A stretch of 64,000 nucleotides of DNA from an uncultured Bacteriovorax sp. (GTDB lineage: Bacteria > Bdellovibrionota > Bacteriovoracia > Bacteriovoracales > Bacteriovoracaceae): positions 496,001 to 560,000 of the forward strand of contig CAMLMH010000001.1 in the NCBI GenBank assembly GCA_946481315.1, read 5' to 3'. The translations under genes and the position numbers were made by a program. Below the pieces are notes generated by a model. It was given only the letters and a program-made list of their open reading frames with translations, was not told the origin of the DNA and made no database searches. This document shows positions 16,864-24,903 of this stretch, one piece after another (the first letter of the stretch is position 1; the number at the start of each line of letters is the position of its first letter).

Positions 16864-17658
16864 CTAAAAAAAACGGTTAAAGGTATATTCAGCTGGAATG
16901 TTAACTTGAAAGTGACCGCTCAGTATATTCCTAAGCTGAGATTCATTTTCAATATCAACGGTATTCACTTCGCCATTAAATTTATAATCAGAAAATTTTG
17001 TATTTAATAAAGTGAAACGACCATTTTCGTGAAAGCGTGCTGCAATCAGGTTATGACGGAAATGGGAGTCTGGCATTTTGGAAGTATAGAAATTACTCAT
17101 CTGTAAGTCTGCAGGATAGACGGCTGCTTCGGTGAAAGCATAAACTCTCTGCCAGGTTTCATCAGAACTTTTTTTCGTTAAAATGATTCCGAATTCGGGA
17201 TCATTAACAAGTTTAAAAGTTCCATGGGGTTGATGATCCTCACGATCAAGCTCCATTGGAATCGGATTAAACAACCCGGGACCACCAAAGCCGGCATCAA
17301 CCAGGTATTTTTTCTGATTGTGATTCACAAGCAACATGATGTGAGTTTTAGGATTGATCCCGGTGCCGCGATACATGACACGCGAGAGAAGAGGGCGCAC
17401 TGAAAAACCCAGTTTAGTCATCGCCTCCAGCAATAATTGATTGAGCTCAAAACAATATCCACCACGCCTCAGCGTGATTAATTTATTCTGCAGATGAGCA
17501 CTATCCAGACTGATATCGCGATCATGCAGACAATCCAGATTTTCAAAAGGGATGTTTCTAAGCTGTCTGTTTTGCAGTTCAAACAATGAATTTTCATCAG
17601 TTTTGCTTACTGCTGTTATTTTCAGTCGTTCAAAGAATTGATCTAAATTAAAGGTCAT
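16864..17658 (-). CDS. nat: Arylamine N-acetyltransferase
   Basis: 264 residues, typical of bacterial NAT enzymes, which move acetyl from acetyl-CoA to aromatic amines and hydrazines through a cysteine. The Cys-His-Asp triad is clear: C69 in RRGGYCFELN, H106 in NPKTHIML and D121 in YLVDAGFGG. The N-terminal fold (PFENLDCL) fits as well. It is the first gene of the reverse operon with the UPF0016 exporter and ogt, and is divergent from the lipoprotein at 17722; the 63-base gap should hold both promoters. Confidence 0.92.
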   Translation of the reverse strand: MTFNLDQFFERLKITAVSKTDENSLFELQNRQLRNIPFENLDCLHDRDISLDSAHLQNKLITLRRGGYCFELNQLLLEAMTKLGFSVRPLLSRVMYRGTGINPKTHIMLLVNHNQKKYLVDAGFGGPGLFNPIPMELDREDHQPHGTFKLVNDPEFGIILTKKSSDETWQRVYAFTEAAVYPADLQMSNFYTSKMPDSHFRHNLIAARFHENGRFTLLNTKFSDYKFNGEVNTVDIENESQLRNILSGHFQVNIPAEYTFNRFF

Positions 17659-17721
17659 AACTGAAGTACCTGAGTTAAATGGATTCCTTTAAGTTTATCA
17701 ATTTTATGACGATAAAAAAAT

Positions 17722-18591
17722 ATGAAAAAGATAAATCTATTTTCATTACTCTTGCTTCTTATCTTAAGTAGTTGTGCTACCAGCATTAGGACCACTTTTA
17801 TTGCTGATAGTGGTCGAATGCCGGCCAATTTTCAAACTTGTTTTCAAATGATGAATGCAGTTGTTAATCATCGGCCAGTTTCTCAGGGACTGGGTGATTT
17901 TACATCCGCCAATACGCTGGCTCAACTGGAAGAAGCCTATGGCAATGATTCACTGATTGATATTCAGCGTGGTCTGAATGAACCCACTATTAAGGCTACT
18001 AATGAGCTCACTCAAAAATTACTGAAAAAACCATTGGTCTTGAAGGGAGATTCAGGAAAAACGACTTATGTCACAAAGGAAGAAGCTCAAACACTTCTTG
18101 ATTCAATCGAAAACTCTAAAGTGAATCGGGATCATTTTTGTTACGATCCCGACAACACGACAGGTTTTTGTTTCGGTAGGGCCATCATTGGACACATGGA
18201 AGCTCTGGCCAGAGGAGTTCATCCTGATGCCATAAAAAAAATCTGGATTGCCGGTGATATGAAAGAATGGGGACATCATGTTGCCCCGATAGTAAAGGCC
18301 AAAGAAGGCTGGCTGGTCCTCGATACTAATATCGGCAGGCCGGTTACGACAGAAGAATGGCAGGAATACTATCGTCCGTTTAAAGCAGCTAAGGCTAAGG
18401 AAGTTATGATGTTTGTAACTCAGGGCGGACGATTCGGACCTTACGATGCAGAAGCTTACAGTGCTATTAATTTATTCAATACGACTGGTAATACTTTTAA
18501 TCGGGAAGCAGACTTCTATAAGGGGTACTTCCACGATTATTTCGATACGCTGGACAAAAACAAATCAATAAAAAAATTTCCTGTTCGTTAA
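17722..18591 (+). CDS. Lipoprotein with papain/protein-glutaminase-like triad
   Basis: 289 residues beginning MKKINLFSLLLLLILSSC (lipobox, C18). The C-terminal half shows a plausible catalytic set: C150 in GFCFGRAIIGHM, H185/H186 in WGHHVAPIV and D201 in WLVLDTNIG. The order and spacing (cysteine on a helix, then HVAP and a strand ending in D) resemble secreted protein-glutaminase or transglutaminase-like deamidases. The N-terminal part (about 20-140) contains Lys/Thr-rich stretches and could be a linker or prodomain. I infer a surface-anchored thiol enzyme acting on protein side chains; a simple hydrolase is the alternative. The stop overlaps the usp gene by four bases. Confidence 0.55.
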   Translation: MKKINLFSLLLLLILSSCATSIRTTFIADSGRMPANFQTCFQMMNAVVNHRPVSQGLGDFTSANTLAQLEEAYGNDSLIDIQRGLNEPTIKATNELTQKLLKKPLVLKGDSGKTTYVTKEEAQTLLDSIENSKVNRDHFCYDPDNTTGFCFGRAIIGHMEALARGVHPDAIKKIWIAGDMKEWGHHVAPIVKAKEGWLVLDTNIGRPVTTEEWQEYYRPFKAAKAKEVMMFVTQGGRFGPYDAEAYSAINLFNTTGNTFNREADFYKGYFHDYFDTLDKNKSIKKFPVR

Positions 18592-19025
18592 TGCGGGCGC
18601 AAGACTAAAACATTGCACGGTGAATATTTAACGAGGAAATCTGCCAGGGAACTGGAAAAAAATCCTTCAATGCCATGTTTTCCACGGGTGGCAACAACAG
18701 CTACGTCGATATGTTGCTCGGATAGGTAATTGCGGATAGTTTCTTCTCGAGAATGACTGAAAAAGCAGGAGGATTTCATGTTTTCCGGTTTAAGTCCCAG
18801 GTCTTTCCCCAGCTGATCGAGAATGGTCAATGTACTTTTCTCAATATCGGGATATTGTTCTTCCGTGGGATAAACGACCGGCATCAAATCAATGTTATAA
18901 AAGTGAATTTCGAAAGAGTGAATAAGGTGTACCTGGCAATTAGTCAGGTCCATTGTTTTTGGGAGTGCTTTCAAAGTATCAATGCATTTCTGATTTAGAT
19001 CCACACATAACGCAACTCTTTTCAT
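18588..19025 (-). CDS. Universal stress protein, UspA family
   Basis: 145 residues from ATG 19025, selected because AAGGAG lies 6 bases upstream; a frame start at 19052 has no such site. It begins with the strand MKRVALCVDLN and ends with the family motif VVATRGKHGIEGFFSSSLADFLVKYSPCNVLVL, i.e. the G-x2-G-x9-G-S/T-like nucleotide loop. UspA proteins are cytoplasmic stress factors, often binding ATP. The neighbours (flavoprotein, phosphoribosyltransferase, Hsp20) are a familiar stress or low-oxygen company. The 3' end overlaps the lipoprotein gene by four bases. Confidence 0.85.
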   Translation of the reverse strand: MKRVALCVDLNQKCIDTLKALPKTMDLTNCQVHLIHSFEIHFYNIDLMPVVYPTEEQYPDIEKSTLTILDQLGKDLGLKPENMKSSCFFSHSREETIRNYLSEQHIDVAVVATRGKHGIEGFFSSSLADFLVKYSPCNVLVLRPH

Positions 19026-19114
19026 AAACGACTCCTTAAAAACGGTGCTCACTAAAATCTATTTCACTGGCCCTCTTTGTGCAAACTGTTTGTTGTCATT
19101 TAAGGAGTTGAGCC

Positions 19115-20074
19115 ATGTCACAAAAAGTCATTGATGCACTAATAGTCGGAGGGGGGCCAGCAGGACTTAGTTGTGCCCTTACGCTTGCGCGGGGAGGAAG
19201 GGAAGTCATCGTTTGCGATGAGGGGCATCCGAGAAACGAAAGAGCACAAGTTATGCATAATTTTCCTGCTTTAGACGGCATTAATCCATCTGACTTTTTG
19301 AAGCGCATAAAAAACGATCTGCGTAAATATAAAGAAGTTCAGATAGTGGATTCTCTGGTGGTTGAAATCAGCAGGGAAAAAAATATTTTCATAAGCCGTT
19401 TTGAGAATGGTTCAGTGATTAAAAGTAAAAAGGTTGTTCTAGCTGAAGGACTTAAGGATCACCTGCCGGACATTCCTGGTCTTAAAGATGGCTGGGGACG
19501 AAGTGTTTTTCAGTGCCCTTATTGTCATGCTTACGAATATAAAGGTGATGGTATAGGAATTCTGGCCGATGAAAAAACAGTATTTCATGTCGCGAAATTG
19601 CTTTTTGGTCTGACCCAGGACCTGGTGGTTTTTTTAAACGGAAAAAAATTTTTAAATGAAGAAGATAAGGCAGTTCTCGTCACCAAAGGTGTCGTGATTC
19701 ATGAAGAAAAAGTGGAATCACTGGTTATGGACGGAGATCGTCTGGCCGGAATAAAGTTAACTAATAATCAGGTCGTCCCGAGGAAAGTTTTATTCATCAA
19801 GCCTGAATCAAGGATTCGTTCTTATTTAGGTATCCGTCTGGGATGCAGAATAAATGAAGGCGGAACATTCGAAACAGATGAAAATTGTAAGAGCTGTGTG
19901 CATGGAGTTTATATTGCAGGTGATTCAAGCAGTAAAATGCATTCGGTCTTACTTGCCTGTGCTGAAGGCTCAAAAGCAGGAGCTAATGTGAATCTGGAAA
20001 TTCTGGAAGAAGAGTTTCAAAAACAAATTAACCCTGTGATTCACGCACGAAAAGATCAGAGTTTTCAGCTTTGA
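19115..20074 (+). CDS. Thioredoxin reductase-like flavoprotein
   Basis: 319 residues, the size of TrxB. It has the N-terminal FAD Rossmann motif GGGPAGLS, the redox pair C134-P-Y-C137 in FQCPYCHAYEY, and a C-terminal VYIAGDSS block that binds FAD. The NADPH loop (GIGILADEKTV) lacks the usual GGGxxA pattern, so the electron donor or partner may differ from classical thioredoxin reductase. A strong AAGGAG site precedes the ATG. Divergent from usp, with 89 bases between; no thioredoxin gene is next to it. Probably a disulphide reductase or related oxidoreductase of the stress cluster. Confidence 0.78.
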   Translation: MSQKVIDALIVGGGPAGLSCALTLARGGREVIVCDEGHPRNERAQVMHNFPALDGINPSDFLKRIKNDLRKYKEVQIVDSLVVEISREKNIFISRFENGSVIKSKKVVLAEGLKDHLPDIPGLKDGWGRSVFQCPYCHAYEYKGDGIGILADEKTVFHVAKLLFGLTQDLVVFLNGKKFLNEEDKAVLVTKGVVIHEEKVESLVMDGDRLAGIKLTNNQVVPRKVLFIKPESRIRSYLGIRLGCRINEGGTFETDENCKSCVHGVYIAGDSSSKMHSVLLACAEGSKAGANVNLEILEEEFQKQINPVIHARKDQSFQL

Positions 20075-20742
20075 TGATGATCATCTGAAGGGAAGGCTTT
20101 ATGAACTGCCCGCAATTCTCTGATGACTTCCTGATCCTGAACCTGCCCGAAAACAAGATAATGTTCTCCAACTGCGGAAAAGCGAGAAATTTCCTTTACA
20201 CTTTTTACAATGATACCTTTTTTTCGAAGGTCCGCAGCCGTAGCGGAAGCACAGACTGGTACAGCAAGTATGATTTCTTTTGCTCCCAGCTTTTTTACAT
20301 ATTCGGCTGCAAGACGTGCAGACACTCCGGTTGCAAGGCCATCATCTATCAACATGACAGTTTTCCCTTTTAATTCAGGTAGTGGTTTTTTCTCACGATA
20401 AAGCTCAATTCTTCTTTTAAGTTCTTCCCGTTCTCGGTTAATAGTTCTGTCGATCATTCGGTCGATATCGGGATTAACGTCAAGGTATAAAGGGTTAAGC
20501 CAGTAGCTACCATCTTCGGTTATAGCACCGATACCAAATTCCTCATTATGGGGATGCCCAATTTTGCGGACAATTAATACATCATAGGGGAGACGAAACC
20601 TTCTGGAGATTTCCGCTGCGATAGGAACTCCTCCCCTGGGAAGTGCAAGCAGAACCAAATCTTTTTGTTCTATCTTTTCTTTTTCTAAGGCCTGGGCAAG
20701 CTGAGTGCCGGCATCCCGTCGATCATTAAAAAGAATTTCCAT
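20065..20742 (-). CDS. Phosphoribosyltransferase-family protein
   Basis: 225 residues with the type I PRTase signature: VMLIDDGLATGVSA is the PRPP-binding loop (consensus VDDGLATG). An early segment LVLLALPRGGVPIAAEI and the RKIGHPHNEEFGIGAI stretch match the stand-alone PRTases found beside hsp20 and usp genes in many bacteria, which have no firmly known substrate. Its 3' end overlaps the flavoprotein gene by 10 bases and its start is divergent from hsp20, 103 bases away. Confidence 0.82.
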   Translation of the reverse strand: MEILFNDRRDAGTQLAQALEKEKIEQKDLVLLALPRGGVPIAAEISRRFRLPYDVLIVRKIGHPHNEEFGIGAITEDGSYWLNPLYLDVNPDIDRMIDRTINREREELKRRIELYREKKPLPELKGKTVMLIDDGLATGVSARLAAEYVKKLGAKEIILAVPVCASATAADLRKKGIIVKSVKEISRFSAVGEHYLVFGQVQDQEVIRELRAVHKAFPSDDHHQS

Positions 20743-20793
20743 ACATCCTCCGGATGTTCTTTATTTTTAAAGGTGCAAAAACGAGGCCCGCGT

Positions 20794-20822
20794 CTTGCAA
20801 TTTAATTAATTAAGCACATTGC
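20794..20822 (+). promoter_or_regulatory. Possible heat-shock type promoter before hsp20
   Basis: CTTGCAA at 20794-20800 and CACATT at 20815-20820 are separated by 14 bases, which is like the spacing of sigma32 promoters (CTTGAA, 13-15, CCCCAT), though the -10 half is poor. It is in the only gap before hsp20. Weak evidence by eye. Confidence 0.25.
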
Positions 20823-20845
20823 TTTATCAAAAAGGAGGTTAATTC

Positions 20846-21343
20846 ATGAATAAAGATATAGAACGTTCTTCACAAAATAAATCAAACCGTTATCCATCAG
20901 CAACGCGAAATAACGGACCCTTTTACTGGCCTGACGATTTCACTCCGGCACGCTGGTTTGATGATTTCTTCGGGTCCAATCTATCCCCGTTTTCCAATGA
21001 GGAGTCGCGCTCCATGAATATGGCAATTGATATCGACGAAACAGACGATGAATATCAAATTTGCGCCGACCTTCCGGGAGTAAGAGAGGAGGACATATCT
21101 ATTGATTGTTCAGGCAATTTGTTAACAATTGCTGCGGAAAGAAAAGCAGAGTCTGAAGGAAAAAAAAGTGATCGGCGCGAACGTTTTTTCGGAGTTTATC
21201 AGCGCAGTTTCACTCTTCCCCAGGAAGCGGATGCAGACGCTATAGCAGCTCATTTCGATAACGGTGTATTAACTTTGCATGTACCAAAGAAAGAACCGGT
21301 CAAGCGTCGAAAAATTTCAATAACAAAAGGTCTTAAGCAATAA
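20846..21343 (+). CDS. Small heat-shock protein, Hsp20 family
   Basis: 165 residues with an alpha-crystallin domain at about 50-150: MNMAIDIDETDDEYQICADLPGVREEDI, the RRERFFGVYQRSFTLP strand pair, and the GVLTLHVPK end motif. Hsp20 proteins form oligomers that hold unfolding proteins for refolding by DnaK/ClpB. The ATG has a very strong ribosome site (AAGGAGG, 20831-20837). The N-terminal arm (Asn/Ser-rich, then FYWPDDFTPARWFDDFF) is normal for this family. Last gene of the stress cluster. Confidence 0.93.
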   Translation: MNKDIERSSQNKSNRYPSATRNNGPFYWPDDFTPARWFDDFFGSNLSPFSNEESRSMNMAIDIDETDDEYQICADLPGVREEDISIDCSGNLLTIAAERKAESEGKKSDRRERFFGVYQRSFTLPQEADADAIAAHFDNGVLTLHVPKKEPVKRRKISITKGLKQ

Positions 21344-21379
21344 TGGCCAAAAAGCCGGTGACATGCGATTCTAGTATGG

Positions 21380-23101
21380 ATGAATAAATTAATTCTTCTG
21401 TCTGCTATAGCTACCGGCCTTGCGAGTCTTCGCAGGGTCACTGATGATCTTCTGAGAGCTTATCAGCAGCTCGATGGGCAGGCAGAAGTTTTTTTCCTTA
21501 CCAAAGATCATGCAGTCGTGGACGAATTCTGGTCTCAATTTGAAGGAAGCCAAAGACTCAGTATTGTAATTCTTCATCCCGAAATTTATCGTTCCAGATT
21601 TTTTATAAAGTTATGCCAAACGCTGCGTCCGGATGATGAGATTACTATCCATTTGTATGGCGATCTTTTAAGGTGGGCAGATATATTTTCCATCGCAGCA
21701 GCTGAATTAAAAAATAAAAAAGTGAAGCTCGTAGTACCCAGTGAAGCTTTTAAAGCACACTTGCAGTCCTTTTTTAACCAAGCTGAAATTCTGCAGGTTG
21801 TTCCATTTCCGGTGTTCACCGATCAAAAAAAATTAAACTCCCAGGAGATCCAAGATTTCCGCCGCCAATTAAACGCAGATAATAAATTGATGCTGTTGTA
21901 TACTGGCAGGTTATCCCGGCAAAAAAATATTTTACAGCTGATCCAGTTTTTGAAAAAAACATTAATACCAGGTACATTTCGAGCTTTCTTTATAGGAAAA
22001 ATCGACGATTTTGAATATGCTAACGTTGGAAAAAATAACCCTCCCGGATGGCTCTTTCAGCAGTTAGAAGCAGAAAAAACAGACGATCTGCTTTTTCTGG
22101 AGCACCTGCCGGAAGCAGATCTGTCCAGTTATTATCAGGCCGCTGATCAATTTATAAGTTTTTCTGCATATCATGATGAAGATTTTGGTCGCTCTCCGGT
22201 CGAAGCTATGCTTTATGGTTGTCCGGTTATTCTCTCCTGCTGGGGAGGATATAATGATATTCATAAAAAATTTCCGGAAGCAACTCAAAAGATTCCAGTC
22301 ACTCTACAGAACAATCAGCTGCAACTTAAGACTGAGCTTGTTGATCTCGCTAAAAAGAACAAACTAACACCGGAACTTAAACAATCAGTGCGGGATTTTT
22401 TTTCTTTAGAAAACTTTTTAAGAAATATTCAGGTCGTCCGGCAGAGAGAGGCAGCTCCTTTCGCAGGAGTGAATGAACGCTTCCATCAACTGGCACTTTT
22501 CAAAAAACAATTTTTTTATGAAAACGGGAGGATAAATACCGAGCGGTATTTTGAAACCTACCATCGGTTTGGTCAGCTGAAAACTGACCCGGGTAATTTG
22601 ATCCTTGACTGGTTTACCGAAGAGGAAAGAGAAAAAAATTTTTATCAGATACCTCAGGACGAAAAGCACACCTTTTTTTACCCTGATGGTAAGCCAGAAT
22701 ATTTCAGACTGGAGAGTCTTTATTCCTATAAAAGAGATAAAATAGTTCTTCATTTGCAAAATCCATCTGACTTTATTACTGTCGATTCTCACACTAAGGG
22801 GAAGAAAATTTTTTTATTGCTGACGGATAAAGAGCTGATGAATGTGAATCAATGGAAAGCCGGGCTTCCAGAAAGCGTAGAGATTATGACCATGCAGGAT
22901 ATACTGTGGTCCAGTGAACTTAAAGAGTTTGAACTGCTGGAAACACATTTTGAACCTGGAAGCTTTTTTGCTCATCTCTTTTTAAGCAAGGGAGGAGGTC
23001 TTGTTCAGGAGAAACTGACTCCGGAACAACAGGCAAAAATAGTTTCGAAGAAAAAACTTTCCCGCCATCATCAAATGCTTATTTTTTCTTCCAGGCCTTG
23101 A
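21380..23101 (+). CDS. GT4-type glycosyltransferase with long C-terminal extension
   Basis: 573 residues. Residues about 1-350 fit a GT-B retaining glycosyltransferase: GRLSRQKNILQLI is the start of the C-terminal nucleotide-sugar domain and DEDFGRSPVEAMLYGCPVI holds the E-x7-E type motif. Residues about 350-573 are an extra region with several aromatic segments that I cannot assign. Glycosyl transfer from a nucleotide sugar to a polysaccharide, lipid or protein is likely. The 3' end overlaps the GH16 gene by 23 bases in convergent order. Confidence 0.75.
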   Translation: MNKLILLSAIATGLASLRRVTDDLLRAYQQLDGQAEVFFLTKDHAVVDEFWSQFEGSQRLSIVILHPEIYRSRFFIKLCQTLRPDDEITIHLYGDLLRWADIFSIAAAELKNKKVKLVVPSEAFKAHLQSFFNQAEILQVVPFPVFTDQKKLNSQEIQDFRRQLNADNKLMLLYTGRLSRQKNILQLIQFLKKTLIPGTFRAFFIGKIDDFEYANVGKNNPPGWLFQQLEAEKTDDLLFLEHLPEADLSSYYQAADQFISFSAYHDEDFGRSPVEAMLYGCPVILSCWGGYNDIHKKFPEATQKIPVTLQNNQLQLKTELVDLAKKNKLTPELKQSVRDFFSLENFLRNIQVVRQREAAPFAGVNERFHQLALFKKQFFYENGRINTERYFETYHRFGQLKTDPGNLILDWFTEEEREKNFYQIPQDEKHTFFYPDGKPEYFRLESLYSYKRDKIVLHLQNPSDFITVDSHTKGKKIFLLLTDKELMNVNQWKAGLPESVEIMTMQDILWSSELKEFELLETHFEPGSFFAHLFLSKGGGLVQEKLTPEQQAKIVSKKKLSRHHQMLIFSSRP

Positions 23102-23954
23102 CGTAATTTATTTCAAAAGAGTTCAGTTCTCCGGTTGGGGTTGACTGATCAGGAGTACCGCTGGCACTGCCAAACCAAAGGTCCAAAATGATATACATAC
23201 GGTGGTTCATCGTCTGGTCAACTGAATAAAAAGGTTTACCGTCAAAATAAAAAGTCAATTTATTCGGTTCCCAGAGCAGACCGTATTTATGAAATGCAGC
23301 GGATAAATCTGCTGTTTGCAGAACTTTGTGTCCGGCGCTGGCATTAGCAGAACCATTAGGCCAGATAGTAGCAGCAAAGGCCGTCGGTTTAAAATCCGCT
23401 GAACTCCATCCTGAATCGGGACCGCCACCGGCGTAGGCTTCCATGATATCAATTTCCGGACGGTCATTCCCGGGATGATCAAACAGCCAGAAAGCGGGCC
23501 AGGTGCCTTTACCATAAGGAAGCTTGGCTTCCATTTCAAAGTAGCCGTATGTTTGATAAAATTTACCGTCGGTATCAATAGTGCGATTGAAAAAATTTCC
23601 ATTTACATCTCTTTGTGGCCAGATTTTAAGCATACCGTTTGTCACCCGGTAATTCCTGGTCGCATTGGATGTTTCATACCAGATGTGGTCGTTCCAGATA
23701 GCCTGATTCAAAACACCACCCTCAAAATCTTCACTGAAAGTCAGTTCAAAATCAGCAGCATTCTGTCCTGCAGGCCCGGTAATAATGGGGGCTGGCATCG
23801 GTTGAATTGGGGACGATGAATCCGGACCTTTATTTGGGATAACCGGAGCATTTGCTGAATCCGGTGTATTGATTTTCTTCGGTTCAACTTGTTTTTTGCA
23901 ACCACCGGAAAATATCATTAGAGAACCAATAATCAGCAGACAATAGAGTCGCAT
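23079..23954 (-). CDS. GH16-family glucanase lipoprotein
   Basis: 291 residues with a lipoprotein signal (MIFSGGC, C19), a Pro/Ser-rich linker to about 65, and a GH16 beta-jelly-roll catalytic domain. The active site E167-x-D169-x2-E172 in RPEIDIMEAYAG is intact, and aromatic substrate-cleft residues follow (WPAFWLFDH before it). GH16 enzymes cut beta-1,3 or beta-1,3/1,4-glucans and related galactans. As a surface lipoprotein it may process an envelope or external polysaccharide. Its 3' end overlaps the glycosyltransferase at the DNA level; a functional link is not shown. Confidence 0.87.
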   Translation of the reverse strand: MRLYCLLIIGSLMIFSGGCKKQVEPKKINTPDSANAPVIPNKGPDSSSPIQPMPAPIITGPAGQNAADFELTFSEDFEGGVLNQAIWNDHIWYETSNATRNYRVTNGMLKIWPQRDVNGNFFNRTIDTDGKFYQTYGYFEMEAKLPYGKGTWPAFWLFDHPGNDRPEIDIMEAYAGGGPDSGWSSADFKPTAFAATIWPNGSANASAGHKVLQTADLSAAFHKYGLLWEPNKLTFYFDGKPFYSVDQTMNHRMYIILDLWFGSASGTPDQSTPTGELNSFEINYVKAWKKK

Positions 23955-24130
23955 CTAAACCTCTCATTTTGTAACTTCATCGTCAGCTCAAGAGCATGAA
24001 TTGAGGAATTTTATCCGGAAATTACTGTCTAAAATTTAAACACTCTATAAGAATGACAAAGTAAGCTAGGTGGTTGAATGCTGATTGGTTATTATTCAGA
24101 CTGTATACCTCTAGCAGGATAAAAAAGTTT

Positions 24131-24835
24131 ATGAAAGCCACACATTTAATTCTTCTTGCCCTAATGAGTTCAGGCCTTGTCGCATGTAGTAAAAAGAAGG
24201 GGCAACATACCCATACTGAAACTGTAAGAACGGAAATTAAAACAGAAATAAATACAGAAATAAAAACGGAAACGGATACGGTAACAGTAGTCAAAGAAAA
24301 CACCAATACAATTTTTGAAACCATTGTAGAACAAAAAATCCTGACCAATGGGGAAGTGGAATTAGATACCCTAAAGCTCACTCCAATGGGAACTGCAAAG
24401 CTTGCATCCACGGCTACTTTTGCTTGTGCTATTAATATTGACGAGGCGATAGTGATCAGTAATGGTCTGATTCTTCTGAACAATTCAGCTGCATTGATTA
24501 AGCGCGATCTGACTTCTGATCAGAAGATCAAAGGGTATGCGACATTTGACTGTAAAAATGACGTTGCAGAACAGATGGAGAATGTTGATCCGGATCTGGT
24601 TGAGATTAAAATTATTCGTAGTGGTGATGCTCTAGTGGAATATGTTGTTCTCGCCGGTGATAGACCAAACATTGATCAGTCTGAACTTTCTTATATTTCC
24701 TGTTCTGAGTCTAAAGAGGCTGCTCTTACTATTCTCACTCATGGTGTTAATTTAATCAAAGGCTCTCGTTTGATCGTAAGGCGGGACAACCGCAAAGCTG
24801 GAAGCGCAGAGTTTTCTCTTATTCAATGTGAATAA
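24131..24835 (+). CDS. Lipoprotein of unknown function
   Basis: 234 residues from ATG 24131, chosen because it gives a proper lipoprotein signal (MKATHLILLALMSSGLVAC, C19); a longer frame to 24074 adds a non-signal stretch. Just after the lipobox comes a Lys/Glu/Thr-rich low-complexity run with repeated T-E-I-K units (about 30-55), likely a flexible tether. The rest is a mixed domain with four cysteines (FACAI, FDCKN, ISCSE, IQCE) that could form disulphides in the periplasm. Family not recognised. The nearest neighbour is the radical SAM gene 68 bases downstream. Confidence 0.65.
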   Translation: MKATHLILLALMSSGLVACSKKKGQHTHTETVRTEIKTEINTEIKTETDTVTVVKENTNTIFETIVEQKILTNGEVELDTLKLTPMGTAKLASTATFACAINIDEAIVISNGLILLNNSAALIKRDLTSDQKIKGYATFDCKNDVAEQMENVDPDLVEIKIIRSGDALVEYVVLAGDRPNIDQSELSYISCSESKEAALTILTHGVNLIKGSRLIVRRDNRKAGSAEFSLIQCE

Positions 24836-24903
24836 TCAAAAGATGACTTAAATAGAGTAATTTCTGTACGGGCCATTAATTTTTTTGGTACTCTGTCTGA
24901 ATC

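Noticed and set aside
19026..20845. FNR/Anr-type sites in the stress cluster
   Set aside because: No TTGAT-N4-ATCAA-like palindrome in the intergenic regions.
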